NCBI GenBank assembly: GCA_023630585.1
Contig: CM042568.1
Location: 4,440,016 to 4,504,015, forward strand
Length of the DNA: 64,000 nucleotides
Direction: 5' to 3'
Source: Cranoglanis bouderius
Taxonomy: Eukaryota; Chordata; Actinopteri; Siluriformes; Cranoglanididae
Shown here: one piece after another, positions 59,250-64,000 of the stretch
Layout: each line of letters starts with the position of its first letter
How positions within the stretch are numbered: position 1 is the stretch's first letter
Program-made: the position numbers and the translations under genes
Notes under the pieces: generated by a model
The model's input: only the letters and a program-made list of their open reading frames with translations
Database searches by the model: none
What the model was told of the DNA's origin: nothing

Positions 59250-59789
59250 TGGAGGAAAAAAATAAACAAAACAACAAAGTCTCAATTAAAGCTCAAGACA
59301 GCTGAGGGAGGATGTAGAACATGTAAAGGAAAAAAAAAACATAAATCAAGATAAATCACAGAAATTAATTATTAAATGTCATAAAATTCAGAATAAGCGA
59401 TTTATGTTACAAGGAACAAACAAATAAAAGCTTGTAACAAGCAAACAAATAAAAGCTTAACAAAGTCAAATAATAAACTTATAGTTTTTACAGCTACAGT
59501 TAAAAAAAAGAATAATTCTCTGGGTAATTACGATTTATTCTCTTCCTAAAAGTGTTTTACTTACTCCATTTTTTGTGACAGGGAAACACTCAGCTGTAGG
59601 GTTCTACACAGAACCTTTAAGGGTTCCTTTTACAGTACACACTGTGTCTGTTTTCTTTTTCATTTGCATATGAGGGTGAAGTAAAAAAAATTCTACAGGA
59701 ATTCAAGAACTTCCACTTTCTATACGCAGAGTATTTTCATTGTGACGTTATTCATTACACCAACATGAGAAACCAGATGCAAACATCAA

Positions 59790-59829
<40 letters not shown>

Positions 59830-59940
59830 GTAGGAGGAAAGTTGTGTAGAAGTCCAAGAGGTTCTCTGACCTGAGGTAAGCTATGGTGATTCAAGACTAT
59901 GTCATCTTATAGCTGATCATTACAGTGCAAACAGTACCAG
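59250..59940. other. Spacer, no gene seen
   Basis: AT-rich sequence. A GGGTTCTACACAGAACCTTT, then AAGGGTTCC phrase (59599-59627) recalls the modules of the composite repeat at 37655 and 41238. CA run at 59793-59826. Confidence 0.5.
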
Positions 59941-59946
59941 CAGCTT

Positions 59947-60006
<60 letters not shown>

Positions 60007-60035
60007 TCTCTCACACACACGCACACACACACACA
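59947..60035 (+). repeat. (CT)n then (CA)n microsatellite
   Basis: CT at 59948-60012 followed directly by CA to 60035. Confidence 0.95.
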
Positions 60036-60039
60036 AGTC

Positions 60040-61260
60040 AAGTTTCTATCAGATTAGAATCCATCACTCTGATGACTCCACATACTCCTTAAGAATCCAT
60101 TGTATAATGTATAATTCTTTCATTTTCTTTTAAATTTCTTTAAAAAAAAAATGTTTTGGGTGAGAATCGGCGAAGCACGGTCTCCTACGTAAAACCATGA
60201 TGCATCTCAAAGCTCCACCTTCATTCTCGACCTGAGTGGAGAAAAAAAAAAAGAGTTTAACATTGGTTTATTCATCATATGGATCCGATTTGACGCTGGA
60301 CTGCACGGTAACCTCAGACTCACCTAATATCCCGCTTTATCGAGGTAATCTGCACGACCTCAGTGGGAACACTAATAAGCGAAATGGAGAAAACGAGGAA
60401 ATTGGTGGTGGAGGGATGGAGAGACTGCAGCGTTTTGGCAGAGGAGAGGCATACGTTACTTTTATTAATGCGTATAGAGTGAGTGCTGCATGAACGAGGG
60501 TTACGTTACGGGTGAGGTCCAACAATATAAAGCTTTATGTGAAATGGAGAACGGTGCCAACGGCAGTGCACAAAACTCTTAACTGGACACATGATAGTCC
60601 CAAACTGGCCTCTCTCATACTCAGAACTGTTTTTCTTGCTTCCTTCGATTCAAATAGTGTGTTTACATACGCACACGTGCATCCTCTGGCTGCTTTCTGT
60701 CTACGTTAAGCTGGCGGTAAACTTCGAGAAGAAGATGTTTTGACACAAACATGGTGGTGTCATGACAAGTGCGTGATCTTTCAACACCGTGAACACCATG
60801 TTTTTTTTTTCTTTTTTTGTTTTGTTCTGAGACTAACCCCTGTCTGTGATTAGTCCAAATACTAATCACAGAGTTTGCTTGCAGTTGTATAAGATGCAGC
60901 ACAAACATCTATGATCGAAAACTAAAAAAAAAAAAAAAAAAGCAAAAAAAAAAAAAACCAACAACACTATGATTAAAATCTCTCCCTGTAGCATCTGTGA
61001 CTCGTTGTGTGACATGCGGTAGGACGACGAGGCAAAGCGCGTAAACTCAGCGTGTGATTTATGGCGGACAAACCAGAAATCGTCATCATAAATCCAGGCA
61101 TGGTTCAAGAAACCAGAAAAAAATATCCACAATCGCAAACGTAAACACAGGCACTGATCAAAACCAGGAAGTAAAGCTGGAAATACACGAAACAAGGAAC
61201 TAGGATACACAGGAACAAAGAGACACGGTTCGGAACAAGACGACAAGACTTTGCACTGAA
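60040..61260. other. Intergenic, no gene seen
   Basis: Balanced to AT-rich DNA. Frames such as 60236-60493 (+) and 60866-61246 (-) have no recognisable family signature. No gmds exon was recognised. Confidence 0.5.
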
Positions 61261-61267
61261 ACTAATG

Positions 61268-61981
61268 CTGCGTCTCAATTCGCCTACAATCCATCCTGAA
61301 TACTATCCAAGATTAGAATTAGTGTGCCTCAAATCATAGTATGTTGAAATGAGTATCCCAAAGGTACCCGGATGGTCTACAACTTCTAAGTGTGGATCCG
61401 TGGACACTTCTTCAGCTAATATTGCCCACGGCTCCTTGCGTGAAGGAGGAGGAAGTGTTTTGTGACGGTTTGCTTCTCTGACTTCAACCTGCAAACATGG
61501 CAGACGAGTGTGACCTCTGTGATGCGTCTTCAGTATTTAAGAGTAAGAATTTAAATGTTAAGCATTAACCAAGGTTTTTTTTATTGTCACGTAAGATTAA
61601 TGGTTGGATGTTGTGTAAAAGGTTGTAGAGTAGCAGTCTCCTCACCAAAGACCGGGCTCTGGAAGATCTGCGATGACACGCTGCGTTTGGACGCATTTTA
61701 GAGAGGTGCAAATGAAATGTGGAAAAATAAACCAAAGGAATGGTAAATCCAATGATATATTATAAATTATATAAGGAGTAATAATGAATGAAGAAAAGCT
61801 GAAATGCAAAGAGCAGTTTGTTTACGGTGACAGTGTGCATAACTGGACAACAAACATTCTCTTCCGTTACATGACGTGTTAGTGTGTCCCAGTGCTTGCA
61901 TACTCTTTTGCTACACACTCAAAAGTATGTACGTTTTCTTCACATACTTTTAGTGCATAGTATAAGTGAACTAGGATGCAG
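61268..61981. mobile_element. DNA-transposon-derived repeat with CTGCGTCTCAATTCG ends
   Basis: The left end CTGCGTCTCAATTCGCCTAC is mirrored by the right end GTATAAGTGAACTAGGATGCAG. The pair is inverted and imperfect. Internal phrases TGAATACTATCC, ACATACTTTTAGTGCATAG and AGTGTGTCCCAGTGCTTGC are typical of a common fish MITE family. It may be related to the smaller element at 51672. No transposase remains. Confidence 0.55.
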
Positions 61982-61984
61982 CAT

Positions 61985-62330
61985 AAGACACACAAGGCTA
62001 CAAACAGACAAACTAATTAGTGACCGAACATGTAACAGGTGCACACAATCATGACGCAACAGAGAAACCGACCAATGACAAGACGGGGGCGGGGACAAAA
62101 CAGAAGCGTCAATGTTTGAGCTGGGAGTTTGTGCATAGAGGGGAACTACATGATAAAAAATTACATGGAAAAAAAAACAACAAAAACATGAAAACAAAAC
62201 GACAAAACAGCTGAAAACGAGCTCAAAACTCAAAATACGCTGCTTCCAAATCCTGTCCACTGGCTTTGAATGTCTAACTACAATTTCCACATGCATTCTA
62301 ACATTTAAAAGTAAAATCATAGAATACATC
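61985..62330. other. Spacer, no gene seen
   Basis: A-rich sequence with no recognised feature. Confidence 0.5.
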
Positions 62331-62331
62331 T

Positions 62332-62334
<3 letters not shown>

Positions 62335-62378
<44 letters not shown>

Positions 62379-62379
62379 T
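62335..62379 (+). repeat. (AAT)n microsatellite
   Basis: About 15 AAT units directly beside a SINE tail fragment. Confidence 0.95.
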
Positions 62380-62384
62380 TGTTA

Positions 62385-62447
62385 CGTTTATATCGCGCTT
62401 TTCTAGACACTCAAAGCGCTTTACATAGTATGGGGGGAAAGTCTCGA
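62385..62447 (-). mobile_element. 3' tail of a 5S-derived SINE, inverted
   Basis: On the minus strand it reads CCCCCCATACTATGTAAAGC, then GCTTTGAGTGTCTAGAAAAG and CGCGATATAAACG. This matches the last 60 bases of the 28321-28832 SINE nearly base for base. Only the tail is present. The flanking AAT run may have grown from the SINE's 3' simple-repeat end. Confidence 0.8.
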
Positions 62448-62449
62448 TT

Positions 62450-63013
62450 CTGATTGGTCAGAATGTGTTCATTTTGCTGGATGTAATTCAAATCACAGAT
62501 ATACATGAATGCGCTCATTCTAATATGGTATTGTTTCTGTAGTAACGATGCATGGATATGGTGATGTTTTTTGTTTAACATTTGAGGAAAGAGTCTCCAC
62601 TGTCAGAGCTTTGTGTCAGTAAGTTTTCCACCATGGGGAAGTCTACAGGACAGAGGAGTTTGTGCTTTCTCAGTAAGTGAGAGGGGGGGGGGAAGGGGGG
62701 GTGGAGGGAAGAGAGGCTGGTGAGGGAACGAATGTTTATAGCTGCTATAGAGTTAGTGAGAACAGGAGCTAGGACATTTTTGTGAAATTTGAAGTACCTT
62801 TAGTTAGCATATTTTTCATTCTCCTGCACAAACCGTTTTTTAAATTTTTTTATTTTTTAAAATAAACACAAACGTACACATGGACGAATGACGGACAGGT
62901 GTGCTTGTAGCTCACACATGAGACAGGAGTTTGATAAACGACATGCTTGCATGAAAAAGAATTTTTCTGAAGGAATGGAAATCAAGATGATGTATCTTTT
63001 CAGGAAGTGAAGA

Positions 63014-63065
<52 letters not shown>

Positions 63066-63655
63066 GGAGACATGAGTAATGTGTTGTAGCCAGAGGTGAC
63101 AGAAAGGTACAGATGTGTCATAGATAGTGCACTAAGGGGGGCACATGAGCTTCTTTGCTCTGATTGGTCACGATCTATCCATTAGTTATTCTAACAGACT
63201 GCCTCAGTGTGTAGATGACGAATTGGACTTATCCGGAACTCACCTGTGTAAACGGATGAACTGATGGTCACATGACTGACTGAGCACAATAAAAAACAAA
63301 GAGCTAGGGAAATCCCAGAAGATCGCAATCTCCATACTTCTTGGCCTTTTATTCACTTTTCTTTCCCCACCGTGCGTGCTTGCTTCATCTTTATCCTCCA
63401 CAACAATGCCAAGATTCACACAAAAAGTGTTTCTAAAGCTTTTCGAAAGTCATCTGTCTCATGTTCATCTGACATAACAGACATTTTAACCAATGTTTCA
63501 ATCCACAGTGAGGCCCATAACTCACGTACATGTTTCTGTTTCTGTTTCTGTTTCCATTTAAACTTGTATGCACGTACACGTGAAGAAAAAAATTTCTCAA
63601 ACATTTGTATAGTATAAATACTCAATACAACAATAATCAGAATAAACTGTGTTGT
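62450..63655. other. Intergenic, no gene seen
   Basis: No gene recognised. A G-run patch lies at 62682-62708 and (GA)n at 63018-63060. CTGTTT hexamers (63535-63552) form a short tandem patch. Confidence 0.5.
63018..63060 (+). repeat. (GA)n microsatellite
   Basis: About 21 GA units. Confidence 0.97.
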
Positions 63656-63659
63656 TTAC

Positions 63660-64000
63660 ACTCTTAAAATAAGGGTACTTTGGCCCCACCATGGATGGTC
63701 ATCAGGATCCAAACTTGTTATTATCTGACAATGCTACAGCTATCCATTGCCGGGAGTCCAAAAGAGCAAACTTTTCCATGCTTTTCTGGGTGGGACGAGC
63801 ATACTCTTTCTCCCCTGTCAATCACAGCGACACTAGCCAATCATGGGCATCTGTGAGCTCAAGTATGCAGAAGAGGGTGGCTAGCTCTTTCCTCTAGTGT
63901 GTTACACCACCCGATGATGCAGCGTGAGCAGCAGTTTGTCTGGTTTCACATGTTCAGAGGAAGTATGTGTTAGCCTTTCATCTCCCTGGTTAGTAGCTGT
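63660..64000 (+). mobile_element. Fish interspersed repeat, runs off the window
   Basis: Contains TCAGGATCCAAACTTGTTAT, TATCCATTGCCGGGAGTCC, AGCCAATCATGGGCATCTGT, CAGAAGAGGGTGGCTAGCTC and ACCCGATGATGCAGCGTGAG. I recognise this order from an abundant interspersed repeat of ostariophysan fish genomes, possibly catfish. The right end lies outside. The 68-codon frame inside is not a gene. Confidence 0.45.

Noticed and set aside
58488..59285. 265-codon His-rich minus-strand protein
   Set aside because: Lies in a hexanucleotide repeat that leaves several frames open; the unique ends show no conserved sequence.
60040..64000. gmds exons on the minus strand
   Set aside because: Expected from synteny, but no GDP-mannose dehydratase motif is visible; gmds probably lies beyond the window.

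Overview
This is nuclear DNA of a teleost fish. It is AT-rich, full of microsatellites and contains decayed Tc1-like transposons, tRNA-derived and 5S-derived SINEs, a LINE fragment and a DIRS-type fragment. The repeat mix looks otophysan and possibly catfish, but that is recall of repeat families and not proof. Only two protein-coding genes can be supported, both forkhead transcription factors on the + strand. They are foxf2 (two coding exons, 8960-9944 and 13075-13265, 391 aa) and foxc1 (one coding exon, 47236-48762, 508 aa). In vertebrates FOXQ1, FOXF2, FOXC1 and GMDS lie in this order, so this window is the foxf2-foxc1 part of that cluster. foxq1 is expected to the left and gmds to the right; neither is visible here.

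Layout. 1-3857: a minisatellite of 24/25-bp units. 3858-8959: the foxf2 upstream region, with a degenerate tandem repeat (about 6240-7270) holding two large palindromes, several microsatellites, and the likely promoter/5'UTR. 8960-13960: foxf2 with one 3.13-kb intron and a short 3'UTR. 14000-15700: AT-rich, no gene. 15700-43000: a transposon-dense intergenic block with mariner/Tc1-type MITEs, a LINE 3' fragment, six Tc1-like copies (all broken, several nested), SINEs, a DIRS-like remnant and two copies of an element built of about 240-bp tandem units. 43000-47235: microsatellites followed by sequence of higher complexity leading into the foxc1 promoter. 47236-49300: foxc1 and its 3'UTR. 49300-64000: no gene. 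This part has very many microsatellites, a 640-bp degenerate hexanucleotide repeat, a few MITE/SINE pieces, and islands of higher-complexity sequence that could be cis-regulatory.

Function. FoxF2 and FoxC1 act in mesenchyme, neural crest, pericytes and vascular or ocular anterior-segment tissue. Their linkage is thought to be kept by shared long-range regulation. The real content of the window beyond the two genes is therefore probably regulatory DNA between repeats. No unknown multi-gene system was found. The most notable unexplained structures are the upstream minisatellite whose 25-bp units each carry a T-box half-site next to an E-box, the stacked palindromes 2 kb upstream of foxf2, three nested-transposon loci, and the open-in-several-frames hexanucleotide repeat.
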